This document shows, piece by piece, positions 39,055 to 55,921 of a DNA stretch of 64,000 nucleotides. A program made the position numbers and the translations under genes. The DNA lies in contig NZ_UETC01000002.1 of the NCBI RefSeq assembly GCF_900116765.1, forward strand, positions 496,001 to 560,000, in the 5' to 3' direction. How positions within the stretch are numbered: position 1 is the stretch's first letter; each line of letters opens with the position of its first letter. The DNA comes from Jannaschia seohaensis. Its GTDB lineage: Bacteria; Pseudomonadota; Alphaproteobacteria; Rhodobacterales; Rhodobacteraceae. The notes below the pieces were generated by a model. The model searched no databases. It was not told the origin of the DNA and saw only the letters and a program-made list of their open reading frames with translations.

Positions 39055-39057
39055 CCG

Positions 39058-41220
39058 TCAGACCAGGATCAGCCCGAGCCGCTCGACGACGCTCCCGATC
39101 CGGGCAGCGGCGTGGCCAAGGTCGCGCAGTTGGGCGACGAGACCCTCCGCCTCCCACTCGGGAACTGCGGCAAGCAGCCCGCCCGCGGTCTGCGGATCGT
39201 GCAGCAGATCGAGCAGCGGGCCCGCGGCGCCCGCCACCGGCGCGGCCCGCGCATTTGAGGCATGGATCGTGGAGCGGTGGCCCGCCGCCATCGCCTCCAG
39301 CGCCCCCGGATAAACAGGAAGGGCCGCCGCCGACAGCCGCGCTCCCAGACCGGGCCCCAGCAGCCGCGTCAGGTGGCCGGCCAGACCGAACCCCGTCACA
39401 TCCGTCATCGTATGCGCTGACGCGAGTAGCCGCGCGGCATCGCCCTGCGGACGCGCCATCGCGTGCAGCATGTCGAGCACATCGGCCCCGCGCGCCCGCC
39501 CGGCCATCTCCGCCACCAGCACCGTCCCGGTCCCCAGCGGCCGCGTCAGGATCAGCGCATCCCCCAGGCGTGCCCCGCGATGGAGGATCGGCGTCTCGCT
39601 CAGCCCGGTCAGCGTCAGGCCCAGCATCGTCTCGGCCCCCATGGTCGAGTGCCCCCCGACCAGATCGCAACCCTCGGCGGCCAGCATCTCGGCCACGGCG
39701 CCCAGCATCTGGTCCAGGCTGCGGGCCTGCAACGCCTCGGACATGCGAGGCAGGACGACGCTGGCCAGCGCCGCCTGCGGCGCCGCGCCCATGGCCCAGA
39801 CATCGCCCAGCGCATGCACCGTCGCGATGCGAGCGAAGAGGACCGGATCGGCGCAGACCGCGCGCAGGTGGTCGGTGGTCAACACCTGCGCGCCCGTTCC
39901 ATGGGCGAGCACCGCCGCATCGTCGCCCGGTCCCGACAGAACGTCGCCTCGGACAGGCGCGGGCAGCCGCGTAAGGGCCGCGCCCAGGGCGTCCGACGCG
40001 ACCTTGGACCCGCAGCCGGTGCAGAGCGGCTGGCCCATCTCGCGCACGCCGCGCGCCGTCTCTCGCGGGAAGTCGGGCGGAGCCATACGCGGCAGGTCGA
40101 TCAGCTTCGACATGAAGGCCCGGTCGATCCGGTCCTTCTGCCGCCAGAGCCAGGGGCCGGCCAGGGTCACCCCGGCCTTCTCGGCCACGGCCTCCTTGGC
40201 CCCGAGGGAGATCAGCTTCAGATACCCCGCTTGGGGCGTATAGGGCCGCAGCCCGCCCATGCCGCGCAGCGCCGCGCGCAGATTGTCGTGGAGCACGGGG
40301 GCCTGCCGGACCGCATAGACCCCTGCCTTGGGCCGCGGCGCGTGGGTCATGTGGGCGCAGTCGCCCACCGCAAAGAGGCCGTCGCGCCCCTCGACGCGCA
40401 ACCGGCTGTCGACGCGGACGAAGCCGTCCTCCAGCGGCAGGGGCGCGGCGGCGAGCCAGGGATGGGGCCGGGCGCCAGCGGCGCCGGTCACGAAGGCGGC
40501 GGGCACGGCCGCGCCCTCCTCCAAGGAGACGCGGTCGGCATGGACGCGTTGCGCCCGGGCGCCCCTCAGCAGCCGGACGCCATAGCGGTCCATCGCCGCG
40601 CGCAGGTGCCGGGACGCCGGAGCCCCGACGCCGCTCAGGCCGGGGCCGGCCTCGATCACCGTCACTTCGGGCACAAGCCCGGCCTCCCGCATCGCGTGGG
40701 CCATGGCGAGCGACAGCTCAGCCCCGGCCACGCCACCGCCCAGCACCGCCACTTGGGGCGGGCAAGCACCCGAGGCGGCCCGCGCGAGAAAGCCGCGCCA
40801 GGCCTCCGCGAAACGGCCCAGCGGCTTGGCGCCCACCGCGTGCTCGGCGAAGCCCGGTAGGTCGGGCATCTCGGCATGGATGCCGACATCCAGCGAGGCC
40901 ACGTCATAGGCAAGCGGCCCCCGTCCGGGGATGGTGACGGTCCGCGCCTCGGGGTCGATCCCCGTCACCTCCCCGTCGATCAGCGCGGCGCCCGCGAAAC
41001 GCGCCAGCCGCACCAGATCGATATCCAACTCGTCGCGGGTATAATGCCCGGCGACATGCCCCGGCAGCATCCCCGAATAGGGCGCCGTCGGCCCCGGATT
41101 GACCACCGTCACGCGCACCCCTGGCAGCGGGTCCATCCCCCAGCGGCGGAGGACGAGGGCATGGGCATGCCCCCCTCCGATCAGGAGAAGGTCACGGGTC
41201 AGGGGCAGATCGGGGGACAT
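39058..41220 (-). CDS. selD: Fused NADH-dehydrogenase-like / selenide water dikinase
   Basis: A 720-residue two-domain protein. Residues about 8-385 are a pyridine-nucleotide-disulfide oxidoreductase like NDH-2: LLLIGGGHAHALVL for FAD, VAVLGGGVAGAELSLAMA (about 156-173) for NAD, and FAVGDCAHM near the end. Residues about 395-720 are SelD, which makes selenophosphate from selenide and ATP, with Cys403 and Lys406 in CTGCGSK, GPGDDAAVL, TTDHLRAVC and GGHSTMGAE. The key SelD Cys and Lys are kept, so activity is likely. The start at 41220 has CCGGAGCC upstream and is preferred to the in-frame ATG at 41259. SelA/SelB/selenoproteins are not in the window; selenouridine synthesis is a possible use. 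Confidence 0.9.
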   Translation of the reverse strand: MSPDLPLTRDLLLIGGGHAHALVLRRWGMDPLPGVRVTVVNPGPTAPYSGMLPGHVAGHYTRDELDIDLVRLARFAGAALIDGEVTGIDPEARTVTIPGRGPLAYDVASLDVGIHAEMPDLPGFAEHAVGAKPLGRFAEAWRGFLARAASGACPPQVAVLGGGVAGAELSLAMAHAMREAGLVPEVTVIEAGPGLSGVGAPASRHLRAAMDRYGVRLLRGARAQRVHADRVSLEEGAAVPAAFVTGAAGARPHPWLAAAPLPLEDGFVRVDSRLRVEGRDGLFAVGDCAHMTHAPRPKAGVYAVRQAPVLHDNLRAALRGMGGLRPYTPQAGYLKLISLGAKEAVAEKAGVTLAGPWLWRQKDRIDRAFMSKLIDLPRMAPPDFPRETARGVREMGQPLCTGCGSKVASDALGAALTRLPAPVRGDVLSGPGDDAAVLAHGTGAQVLTTDHLRAVCADPVLFARIATVHALGDVWAMGAAPQAALASVVLPRMSEALQARSLDQMLGAVAEMLAAEGCDLVGGHSTMGAETMLGLTLTGLSETPILHRGARLGDALILTRPLGTGTVLVAEMAGRARGADVLDMLHAMARPQGDAARLLASAHTMTDVTGFGLAGHLTRLLGPGLGARLSAAALPVYPGALEAMAAGHRSTIHASNARAAPVAGAAGPLLDLLHDPQTAGGLLAAVPEWEAEGLVAQLRDLGHAAARIGSVVERLGLILV

Positions 41221-41296
41221 GTCGGCTCCGGATGGAAGGGATAGGATCGGGTGTAGCATGTCGCACCCCAGGCGCGAGCGGCGCGGCGCTCACAAC

Positions 41297-42172
41297 TCAG
41301 TGGGCGATGGGCCGGGGCATCCGGCCCTCGCGCCAGAGCGTGAAGACCCCCGCCCCCAGGATCAGCGCGGCGCCGGTCAGCGTCAGCAGGTCGGGCCGCT
41401 CCCCGAAGACGGTCACGCCCAGCAGAAGCCCCCAGAGCATCGCGCTGTAGCGGAACGGGGCGACCGCCGACATCTCACCGGCGCGCATCGCGAGGATCGA
41501 GGTCAGATAGGCGGCCAGGATGAACACCGCCGCCAGCGCGATCAGCGCCCCCTGCCCCAGGCTGGGCATCTGCCACGGCTCCCGCAGGGACAGGACGAGA
41601 CCGAGCACGGTGACCCCAGTCGCGGTGAAGGTCGCGACCTTGAGGCTGGGCACCCCGGGGCTGAGCCTGCGGGTCACCAACTCCCGCCCGGTGATGATGA
41701 GAACGGTCGAGATCGCCAGAAGCGACCAGGCGTCGAACCCGGCCGAGCCCGGCCGCACGATCAGCAGCACGCCCACAAGCCCCACCCCGATCGCAGCCCA
41801 GCGGCGGGGGCCGACATACTCCCCGAGAAAGATCGCCCCGGCGGCCGCGATGGTCAGCGGCAACACCTGGAGGATCGCAGTGATGTTGGCGAGCGGCATA
41901 TGCGTCAGCGCGATGACGAATGGCAGAAAGGCCGCGACCTCGGCCGCGACGCGCAGGGCCACGCGCCCCCGGTCGCCCGCCGGGATCGGCTGCGCCCAGG
42001 CGCCCGTCGCCCGCGCCAAGAGCAGAAGCAACGCGGTGGCGGCGAGGCCCCGCAGCGTGACGACCTGAAAGGTCGGCAAGCCCTGGGACAGGAACTTGAT
42101 GCAGGCATCGTTGAGCGTGAAGGTCGCCATCGACGCCATCATGAACACCGCGCCGCGCGTGTTTTCTCTCAC
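41297..42172 (-). CDS. EamA/DMT family transporter
   Basis: A 291-residue inner-membrane protein with about ten helices in two EamA repeats, the typical drug/metabolite exporter design. Blocks seen are MMASMATFTLNDACIKFLSQGLPTFQVV at the start, LANITAILQVLPLTIAAAGAIFLGEYVG in repeat one and APFRYSAMLWGLLLGVTVFGERPD in repeat two. The start is a GTG whose bases overlap the upstream stop (GTGA), so it is translationally coupled to the rhamnosyltransferase-like gene. The substrate is unknown. Confidence 0.88.
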   Translation of the reverse strand: MRENTRGAVFMMASMATFTLNDACIKFLSQGLPTFQVVTLRGLAATALLLLLARATGAWAQPIPAGDRGRVALRVAAEVAAFLPFVIALTHMPLANITAILQVLPLTIAAAGAIFLGEYVGPRRWAAIGVGLVGVLLIVRPGSAGFDAWSLLAISTVLIITGRELVTRRLSPGVPSLKVATFTATGVTVLGLVLSLREPWQMPSLGQGALIALAAVFILAAYLTSILAMRAGEMSAVAPFRYSAMLWGLLLGVTVFGERPDLLTLTGAALILGAGVFTLWREGRMPRPIAH

Positions 42173-43035
42173 GAAAGCGCCCCCTTGGCCTTGCCCGCCC
42201 GGCCCGACCCCGGTGCCTCGGGCATCAGCGCCAGCGCCACGTCCGGGTCCAGGCCGAACCGCTCCGCCAGCAGGCGGCGGCCCTTGCGGGTGGCCAGTTC
42301 GACGGCGTGGCGCGGAATGGTCCGGCCGCTGTCGTTATGGCCGTGCAACGTGCGCAGGAACATCGGATCGGGCCCCGGCTCCATATAGGTGGGCACGTAG
42401 CAGCCCAGCCGCCGATGGTTGTAGCGGTAGATGCAGGTCGGCAGATCCGCCGTGGTGATCATCGCGCAGGCGAGGCCCAGCGGCTGCGCCTCCCGGAAGC
42501 TGTAGAAGGGCTGCGCGGGGTCGTGGAGATCCCAGTAGATGCCTTGGGAAAAGGCCAGGGCGGTCGGCTGGGTGGCCAGTCCCGCCGCGATAAGACGGTC
42601 GGCCACGGCGCGGGTGCGGGCGATGTAGTCCAGCGCCACCGCGTCGTCATCGTCGATGCGAAAGCCGGTGACATGGGTCGCGCCCTCCTCCAGCCCGCGG
42701 CGGAACGCGCGCTTGGCCGCGCCCAAGGCGCCCATCCGGTCGAGAAAGACAACCTTGAGCCAGGGCGTCGCCTCCTCCAGGGCGCGCAGCCGCTTGCGGT
42801 GGGGCATCGGCAGCGAGCTGCCCGACAGGATCACGAGGCGGAATCCCAGATCGGTCTGCGCGGCCAGCGACGGCAGCGTGATGGTCTCGAGATACCTAAA
42901 ACGCTGCGCGATCCGCGCCGCGTCGTAGAGATGCGCCTCCAGCGCGTCCTGCTCCAAACCACTGACGGCAAACCCCTCCTTCGCGGGGTAGGAGAAGCGC
43001 ATGACGCCGATGATCTGGTTATGGAACGCGGTCAT
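42169..43035 (-). CDS. Putative rhamnosyltransferase-like glycosyltransferase
   Basis: A 288-residue cytosolic protein. The start at 43035 is chosen for its GAAGG ribosome binding site; two upstream in-frame starts (43050, 43128) are possible. It has IIGVMRFSYP at the N-terminus, FRYLETITLPSLAAQTDLGFRLVIL, and a four-Asp run in FRIDDDDAVALDYI (Asp128-131) that probably coordinates a metal and a nucleotide sugar. I recall this family as putative rhamnosyl transferases of Rhodobacterales. A clear paralogue begins at 63477. It is followed by a coupled EamA exporter gene. Confidence 0.75.
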   Translation of the reverse strand: MTAFHNQIIGVMRFSYPAKEGFAVSGLEQDALEAHLYDAARIAQRFRYLETITLPSLAAQTDLGFRLVILSGSSLPMPHRKRLRALEEATPWLKVVFLDRMGALGAAKRAFRRGLEEGATHVTGFRIDDDDAVALDYIARTRAVADRLIAAGLATQPTALAFSQGIYWDLHDPAQPFYSFREAQPLGLACAMITTADLPTCIYRYNHRRLGCYVPTYMEPGPDPMFLRTLHGHNDSGRTIPRHAVELATRKGRRLLAERFGLDPDVALALMPEAPGSGRAGKAKGALS

Positions 43036-43161
43036 GGCCTTCGGTGGCATGGGGACACGAAGGGGGCAAGCAATGACCACATTCTCGCCCGATTTCGCGC
43101 CAATCTGGCCGCATTGCGGTGTCACCAAGGTAAACGAGAGTTTCAGACGGAGGGGGTCTCA

Positions 43162-43359
43162 ATGGGATATGCAGCGATCGGCTTTGCCTTCGGGATCGTG
43201 ATGTTCGTCTCAGCTTTGGTCTCTGGCTGGGGTCTGGGCCTTGCGTTGCTGATCGGGTGGCTGGGTGCCTCTCTGGGCGTCGTGGCCGTTGTCGCGCTGG
43301 CCGCGATGCGCCTGTCCGCCTCCTCCGACACCGCCGAAAAGGATCCGCTGGAAGTGTAG
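43162..43359 (+). CDS. Small two-helix membrane protein
   Basis: Encodes 65 residues. The start at 43162 has a strong GGAGGGGG upstream. Two long hydrophobic helices (about 4-23 and 26-48) are rich in Gly and Ala and are followed by a short acidic tail (SSDTAEKDPLEV). I recognise no family. The gene is divergent from the glycosyltransferase-like gene and is followed by a good terminator, so it forms its own transcription unit. Confidence 0.7.
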   Translation: MGYAAIGFAFGIVMFVSALVSGWGLGLALLIGWLGASLGVVAVVALAAMRLSASSDTAEKDPLEV

Positions 43360-43384
43360 TACCCCGAACTTCCGGCACACTGCC

Positions 43385-43420
43385 GGCCCGGGCGCCCAGA
43401 CGCGGCGTCCGGGCCTTTTT
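43385..43420 (+). terminator. Intrinsic terminator of the 65-residue gene
   Basis: A 12-bp stem (GGCCCGGGCGCC / GGCGTCCGGGCC, one G-T pair) is followed directly by TTTTT at 43416-43420. It is 25 bases after the stop. Confidence 0.85.
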
Positions 43421-43456
43421 GCGTGTGCCGCGCGACATTGCCGCAGCGTGACGCGG

Positions 43457-43496
43457 CCAAAAGAAAGGCCCCCGCCGGATCGCTCCGACGGGGGCC
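43457..43496 (-). terminator. Intrinsic terminator of rpoC
   Basis: On the minus strand a 12-bp stem GGCCCCCGTCGG / CCGGCGGGGGCC is followed by TTTCTTTT (plus 43457-43466 as its complement). It is 22 bases downstream of the rpoC stop and ends the rif operon. Confidence 0.85.
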
Positions 43497-43518
43497 TTCA
43501 GCCGTCATGTGACGGAGA

Positions 43519-47754
<4,236 letters not shown>

Positions 47755-47793
47755 TGAATTACCTCAGAGGGTTGTGCGGAAAGAGAGGGCGGA

Positions 47794-47853
47794 GGTGGGC
47801 ATGGTGATGCCCACCCTACGGAGCCCGGTAGGGTGGGCATCACCATGCCCACC
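47794..47853. repeat. 26-bp perfect inverted repeat between rpoB and rpoC
   Basis: The arms 47794-47819 and 47828-47853 are exact inverse copies with an 8-base loop GGAGCCCG. The unit read outward from the loop begins GTAGGGTGGGCATCACCATG and is itself nearly palindromic (GGTGGGCAT-CACC-ATGCCCACC). Related GTAGGG units are at 54912 and 59929-59986. Confidence 0.9.
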
Positions 47854-47867
47854 GCCACCGGCCCCGT

Positions 47868-52007
<4,140 letters not shown>

Positions 52008-52469
52008 GGGGTCTCTTTCTCTCGTCTCGCGCCAGCGGCCGTCCGTCGGGCATCGGACGCCGCGGGCCAGCGATAGGCCGTCTGAGGCGGAACCATCTGG
52101 CACCCCGTCCCACGGGGGCGCCTTCGTTCCAGTCTCCTGACCTGTCAAAGCACCCAGCCGGCCGGGCGCTTGGAGAGATCAGCGATGCGAAGGTTTGGGA
52201 CGAGTCAAGGACGGTCCACGCGCAGTGAAGCGCTGAACTAAGCGGGATTCGACCGAACTTCAAGACCCAGATCGCGTCAATCGCGAAAAGCACGCGGGTC
52301 CGCCCGAAAGAAGGCGTCGCGTGCGTCTGTCTGATGAAGATGCTAGCACGATTTCCGCGTCACAGGAAGCGTGTCGTGCCCCACAAAAAAAGGGCGCGCC
52401 AAACCCGGCGCGCCCGATCCGTGGCCGAGGGATCGCCCCCCGACCGTCCGCCCCGCAGGGCGGCGCAGA
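52008..52469. other. rplL-rpoB spacer
   Basis: No gene is seen in these 462 bases. The rplL-proximal end carries a strong minus-strand terminator (52385-52415). Three TTGAC-type hexamers lie on the minus strand (ending at 52275, 52203 and 52143), but none has a convincing -10 at 16-18 bases, so the rpoB promoter is not resolved. In other bacteria this spacer holds an attenuator and RNase III site. Confidence 0.6.
52385..52415 (-). terminator. Intrinsic terminator or attenuator after rplL
   Basis: On the minus strand a perfect 9-bp stem GGGCGCGCC / GGCGCGCCC with a 6-base loop is followed by seven T residues (plus 52385-52391 as A). It is 55 bases downstream of the rplL stop and upstream of rpoB, so it should cut or reduce read-through into rpoBC. 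Confidence 0.85.
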
Positions 52470-52850
52470 TCACTTGAGCTCGATTTCGGCGCCAGCGGCT
52501 TCCAGCTTGCCCTTGATCTCTTCGGCTTCGGCCTTGTCGACGCCTTCCTTGACGGCCTTGCCGCCGGCCTCGACCAGCTCCTTGGCCTCTTTGAGGCCCA
52601 GGCCGGTGATCGCGCGGACTTCCTTGATCACGTTGATCTTGGAGGCGCCGGCCGACTTCAGGATGACGTCGAATTCGGTCTGCTCTTCGGCAGCGGCACC
52701 GCCGGCGTCGCCAGCCGGGCCCGCCATCATCACGGCGCCGCCGGCGGCGGGCTCGATGCCATACTCGTCCTTGAGGATGGTCTTCAGTTCTTGGGCTTCC
52801 AGCAGGGTCAGGTTGACGATGCTTTCGGCGAGGGCTTTCAGATCGGCCAT
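52470..52850 (-). CDS. rplL: 50S ribosomal protein L7/L12
   Basis: A 126-residue stalk protein present in several copies per ribosome, recruiting elongation factors. It has the N-terminal dimerisation helix pair, the Ala/Gly-rich hinge (about 35-55) and the conserved C-terminal domain [21 protein letters not shown] and [12 protein letters not shown]. It lies downstream of rplJ and upstream of a strong terminator. Confidence 0.97.
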   Translation of the reverse strand: MADLKALAESIVNLTLLEAQELKTILKDEYGIEPAAGGAVMMAGPAGDAGGAAAEEQTEFDVILKSAGASKINVIKEVRAITGLGLKEAKELVEAGGKAVKEGVDKAEAEEIKGKLEAAGAEIELK

Positions 52851-52918
52851 TGTTCAGATTTCCAGTTCTGTAAGGTTGGTGTTCCGATGTCGCGGCAAAG
52901 CCGCGAGGGACGCGAGGA

Positions 52919-53437
52919 TCAGGCGGCTTCGCCCTTCTCCTCGATCGTCGACAGGATGCTCGCGATGTTCGAAGCAGGCGCGCCGATGGCACCGGCGATG
53001 TTGGAAGCGGGCGCGCCGATGCAGCCGACGATGCTCGCGATGAGCTCCTCGCGGCTGGGCATCTGCGCGACGGCCTTCACACCGTCGACGTCCAGAGCAG
53101 TCTCGCCCATCGCGCCGCCCAGGATCACCAGCTTCTGGTTGTCCTTGGCATACGCGTCGATGACCTTGGCCGCAGCCACGGGGTCCTCGGAATAGGCGAG
53201 CACGGTCATGCCCTCGAGATACTTGGAAATGCTGCTGGCAGCCTTCCCCTCGAGAGCGATCTTGGCGAGCTTGTTCTTGGCGACGCGAACGGAGCCGCCC
53301 GCTTCGCGCATGCGCGAACGGAGGTCCTGCATCTGAGCGACCGTCATTCCCTCGTAGCGGCTGACCACCACGACGCCAGAGCTTTCGAAGATCTGGCCGA
53401 GTTCCTCGACCACTTTCTCTTTCTGGGCTCTATCCAC
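52919..53437 (-). CDS. rplJ: 50S ribosomal protein L10
   Basis: A 172-residue base of the ribosomal stalk that binds L7/L12 dimers through its C-terminal helix and autoregulates its own mRNA. The start is GTG at 53437, preceded by GGAGAAG; the longer frame to 53530 would run into the leader RNA. The N-terminal [32 protein letters not shown] block is typical. The C-terminal helix contains a direct near-repeat [20 protein letters not shown], a spaced pattern that may set the number of L7/L12 docking sites. Confidence 0.95.
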   Translation of the reverse strand: MDRAQKEKVVEELGQIFESSGVVVVSRYEGMTVAQMQDLRSRMREAGGSVRVAKNKLAKIALEGKAASSISKYLEGMTVLAYSEDPVAAAKVIDAYAKDNQKLVILGGAMGETALDVDGVKAVAQMPSREELIASIVGCIGAPASNIAGAIGAPASNIASILSTIEEKGEAA

Positions 53438-53559
53438 GGTTCTTCTCCAAGTATGGAGGGATCGACCCTCCGGCTCATTGAAGCCGGTGCGCAAAGGCCC
53501 CGGCCATCGGGTCCTTACGGGTCCGCCCAAGATCGGCCGGCACGCGCGCGCGCCGTCGG

Positions 53560-53640
53560 AAATCTGGCACTTTCCCGTCTCGGGCAGGACTTAGCGTGTC
53601 ACCACAGCCCACCGTCTCGGACAGAAGGACGCCCGGCCGA
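53560..53640 (-). ncRNA. L10 leader-like autoregulatory mRNA segment
   Basis: Upstream of rplJ, the minus strand shows two small hairpins with the same core, CCGAGACGG (53611-53620 region) and CCCGAGACGGG (53574-53584), about 27 bases apart, joined by TGACACGCTAAGTCCTG. The position and repeated GAGACGG core fit the ribosomal L10 leader, through which L10-L7/L12 represses its own translation. A covariance search was not possible, so the boundaries are approximate. Confidence 0.5.
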
Positions 53641-53663
53641 ATCGACCGCGCGCCCTGGCGATT

Positions 53664-53692
53664 GCCCTACCCCGCGCGCCCGGACTTGCCAA
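53664..53692 (-). promoter_or_regulatory. Putative promoter for rplJ-rplL
   Basis: On the minus strand, TTGGCA (plus 53687-53692) and TAGGGC (plus 53664-53669) are 17 bases apart. The site lies after the rplA hairpin and before the L10 leader. The -10 is poor. Confidence 0.35.
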
Positions 53693-53710
53693 GAGGCGGG
53701 GGAGAGGCAG

Positions 53711-53732
53711 CCGCGCCCTCGCAAGGGCGCGG
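53711..53732 (-). terminator. Hairpin after rplA
   Basis: A perfect 9-bp stem CCGCGCCCT / AGGGCGCGG with a 4-base loop begins 6 bases after the rplA stop on the minus strand. The following bases are C/T-rich, not a pure T run, so termination may be partial. Confidence 0.5.
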
Positions 53733-53737
53733 AATGG

Positions 53738-54445
53738 TCAGGCGGGATCGTTGCCCGTCGCGCTTTCGACCGACACGGTCACGCCCGGTCCCATCGTAGA
53801 GGCGAGCGAGATCTTCTTGAGGTAAGATCCCTTGGCGCCCGACGGCTTGGCCTTGGACACCGCATCGACGAAGGCCAGCACGTTCTCGCGCAGCTTATCG
53901 GCGTCGAAGGAGACCTTGCCCACGCCGGCATGCACGACGCCGTTCTTCTCGGCCTTGAACTGGACCTGGCCACCCTTGGCGGCCTTGACCGCCTCGGCGA
54001 CATCCATCGTCACCGTGCCGACCTTGGGGTTCGGCATCAGGTTGCGCGGACCCAGCACCTTCCCGAGACGACCGACGATCGGCATCATGTCGGGGGTGGC
54101 GATGCAGCGGTCGAACTCGATGGTGCCGCCCTGGACAGTCTCCATCAGATCCTCGGCGCCGACGATATCCGCGCCGGCCGCTTTCGCCTCATCGGCCTTG
54201 GGGCCGCGGGCGAAGACCGCGACGCGCACCGTCTTGCCGGTGCCGTTGGGCAGGCTGACGACGCCGCGCACCATCTGATCGGCGTGACGCGGGTCGACGC
54301 CCAGGTTCATCGCGATCTCGACAGTCTCGTCGAACTTCGTCTTGGCGTTGGTCTTGATCAGCGACAGGGCCTCGTCGACCGTGACGTTTTCCTTGCCGGC
54401 GAACGCCTCGCGGGCCGCCTTCGCGCGCTTTCCGAGCTTCGCCAT
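53738..54445 (-). CDS. rplA: 50S ribosomal protein L1
   Basis: A 235-residue protein of the L1 stalk, which moves deacylated tRNA out of the E site and represses its own operon. The start is the ATG at 54445, sharing one base with the rplK stop (TGATG); a GTG one codon upstream is possible. Blocks seen are [40 protein letters not shown] and the RNA-contacting [17 protein letters not shown]. Confidence 0.96.
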   Translation of the reverse strand: MAKLGKRAKAAREAFAGKENVTVDEALSLIKTNAKTKFDETVEIAMNLGVDPRHADQMVRGVVSLPNGTGKTVRVAVFARGPKADEAKAAGADIVGAEDLMETVQGGTIEFDRCIATPDMMPIVGRLGKVLGPRNLMPNPKVGTVTMDVAEAVKAAKGGQVQFKAEKNGVVHAGVGKVSFDADKLRENVLAFVDAVSKAKPSGAKGSYLKKISLASTMGPGVTVSVESATGNDPA

Positions 54446-54894
54446 CACTTCACCTCGATGCCCATGGACTTCGCCGAGCCCACGATGATCTTCATCGCCT
54501 CTTCCACGCTATGCGCGGAGAGGTCCTTCATCTTCGCTTCCGCGATCTCGCGCACCTGCTTGACGGTGACGGTCGCGATCGTCTCGCGGCCGGGCTTTTC
54601 GGCCCCGCGCGGACGGTTGCGCTTGCCCACCGGCTTCAGACCGGCGGCTTTCTTGAGGTAGTAGGACGCGGGCGGCGTCTTGATCTCCATCGTGAAGGAC
54701 TTGTCCTGGTAATACGAGATCACCGTCGGACAGGGAGCGCCGGGCTCCATCTCCTGCGTCTTGGCGTTGAACGCCTTGCAGAATTCCATGATGTTGATGC
54801 CGCGCTGGCCCAGGGCGGGGCCCACGGGCGGCGACGGGTTGGCCTTACCTGCAGGGATCTGCAGCTTCATCGTGCCGACGAGTTTCTTCGCCAT
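54445..54894 (-). CDS. rplK: 50S ribosomal protein L11
   Basis: A 149-residue protein of the GTPase-associated centre. It shows the usual N-terminus [40 protein letters not shown] with the proline pair that contacts thiostrepton-type drugs, and the C-terminal rRNA-binding domain ending [11 protein letters not shown]. It is translationally coupled to rplA. A GTAGGG-family repeat unit lies 18 bases upstream of its start. Confidence 0.97.
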   Translation of the reverse strand: MAKKLVGTMKLQIPAGKANPSPPVGPALGQRGINIMEFCKAFNAKTQEMEPGAPCPTVISYYQDKSFTMEIKTPPASYYLKKAAGLKPVGKRNRPRGAEKPGRETIATVTVKQVREIAEAKMKDLSAHSVEEAMKIIVGSAKSMGIEVK

Positions 54895-54911
54895 GCTCTT
54901 CTCCTATCGGC

Positions 54912-54933
54912 GGCGGGGACATCCCCGCCCTAC
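54912..54933 (-). repeat. GTAGGG-family repeat upstream of rplK
   Basis: On the minus strand GTAGGGCGGGGATGTCCCCG plus CC, with the palindrome GGCGGGGA-CA-TCCCCGCC inside. It matches the unit at 59965-59986 exactly and is related to the pair at 47794-47853. It lies in the nusG-rplK spacer. Confidence 0.85.
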
Positions 54934-55037
54934 ATTTGCGCCCGAAAGCGCGCTCATGCCGTGGTTGGGCTTTCGCCTCCCACGTCCGTGGACCCGAAGG
55001 CCCCTTGCGCCACGACCGCCGAAGCGGCCCCCGCGCG

Positions 55038-55571
55038 TCACGCGGCCTTGGAGACCTGCGTGAATTTCAATTCCACCGGAGTTGGTCGGCCGAAGATCGA
55101 GACCGATACCTTCAGCGACTGCGCCTCGTCGTCGACCTCCTCGACCTCGCCATCGAAGCCCTCGAACGGGCCATCGGAAACCGAGACCTTCTCGCCAACC
55201 TCGAAGGTGATAAGGCTGCGGGGCGCCTCTTCGCCTTCCTGAACGCGGTTGAGGATCTGGTTCACCTCCGCATCGCGCATCGGCATCGGACGGCCCTGGG
55301 GACCGAGGAAGCCCGTGACGCGATTGATGTTCATGATCAGGTGATAGCCCTCATCGGACATCTCCATCCGAACCAGGACATAGCCCGGCATGAAGCGCCG
55401 CTCGGAAGTCACCTTCTTGCCGCGACGAACCTCCAGCACCTCTTCCGTGGGGACCAGAACCTCCTCGATCTGATCCCCGAGGCCCTGCTCCTCGACAGCC
55501 TGACGAATCTGCTCTGCGACGCGCTTCTCGAAATTCGAGAGGACGCTGACCGAGTACCACCGCTTCGCCAT
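55038..55571 (-). CDS. nusG: Transcription termination/antitermination factor NusG
   Basis: A 177-residue factor that binds the RNA polymerase clamp and couples it to Rho or the ribosome. The N-terminal NGN domain begins [24 protein letters not shown] and includes [14 protein letters not shown]; the C-terminal KOW domain has [23 protein letters not shown]. The length is typical. It lies between secE and rplK in the usual order. Confidence 0.97.
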   Translation of the reverse strand: MAKRWYSVSVLSNFEKRVAEQIRQAVEEQGLGDQIEEVLVPTEEVLEVRRGKKVTSERRFMPGYVLVRMEMSDEGYHLIMNINRVTGFLGPQGRPMPMRDAEVNQILNRVQEGEEAPRSLITFEVGEKVSVSDGPFEGFDGEVEEVDDEAQSLKVSVSIFGRPTPVELKFTQVSKAA

Positions 55572-55726
55572 CTTCTCCGTCCGCTCCGTTCGACCTAGCC
55601 GTTCATCGGGCCGACCCTATCGGCCCCGATAAGATGAAAGAGGCGCGTGCCTCGTTCGCCACGCGCCACATCCTCAAGTTCAGCGTCGCCTTAGCCCTCG
55701 TCGGGAGCGGACGCAAGGGGAAGCCT

Positions 55727-55921
55727 TCAGAATGCCTCGAGGACCGTCGTCAGACCCGACCGAATCAGGAAATCGACAAGGAAAAAGAACGTCGCGGCGA
55801 TCACAGCCAAGAGGAACACCATCACGGTCGTAAGCGCGACCTCGCGGCGGCCCGGCCATGCGATCTTGGCGACCTCGGCCCGGGTCTGCTGGACGAACTG
55901 AATCGGGTTGGTGCGTGCCAC
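55727..55921 (-). CDS. secE: Preprotein translocase subunit SecE
   Basis: A 64-residue single-helix subunit of the SecYEG channel. ARTNPIQFVQQTRAEVAKIAWPGRREV is the conserved amphipathic segment, followed by one membrane helix (about 30-52). The start is GTG at 55921, preceded by GAGGA. A consensus-like promoter lies 27 bases upstream. It is the first gene after the chemotaxis receptor inserted between it and trnW. Confidence 0.96.
   Translation of the reverse strand: MARTNPIQFVQQTRAEVAKIAWPGRREVALTTVMVFLLAVIAATFFFLVDFLIRSGLTTVLEAF

Larger units (their letters stand above)
53438..53737 (-). other. rplA-rplJ spacer with leader and promoter candidates
   Basis: These 300 bases hold no gene. 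In minus-strand order they contain a hairpin after rplA, a promoter candidate, and a structured leader upstream of rplJ, each listed separately. Confidence 0.6.

Noticed and set aside
41221-41259. Upstream ATG for the SelD fusion at 41259
   Set aside because: The ATG at 41220 has a GGAG at suitable distance and starts directly before the FAD-binding strand.
52008-52148. N-terminal extension of rpoB to 52148
   Set aside because: The ATG at 52007 gives the standard alphaproteobacterial N-terminus; the extension is low-complexity.
53438-53530. N-terminal extension of rplJ to 53530
   Set aside because: It would extend L10 by 31 residues unlike any known L10, and the GTG at 53437 has a good GGAGAAG upstream.
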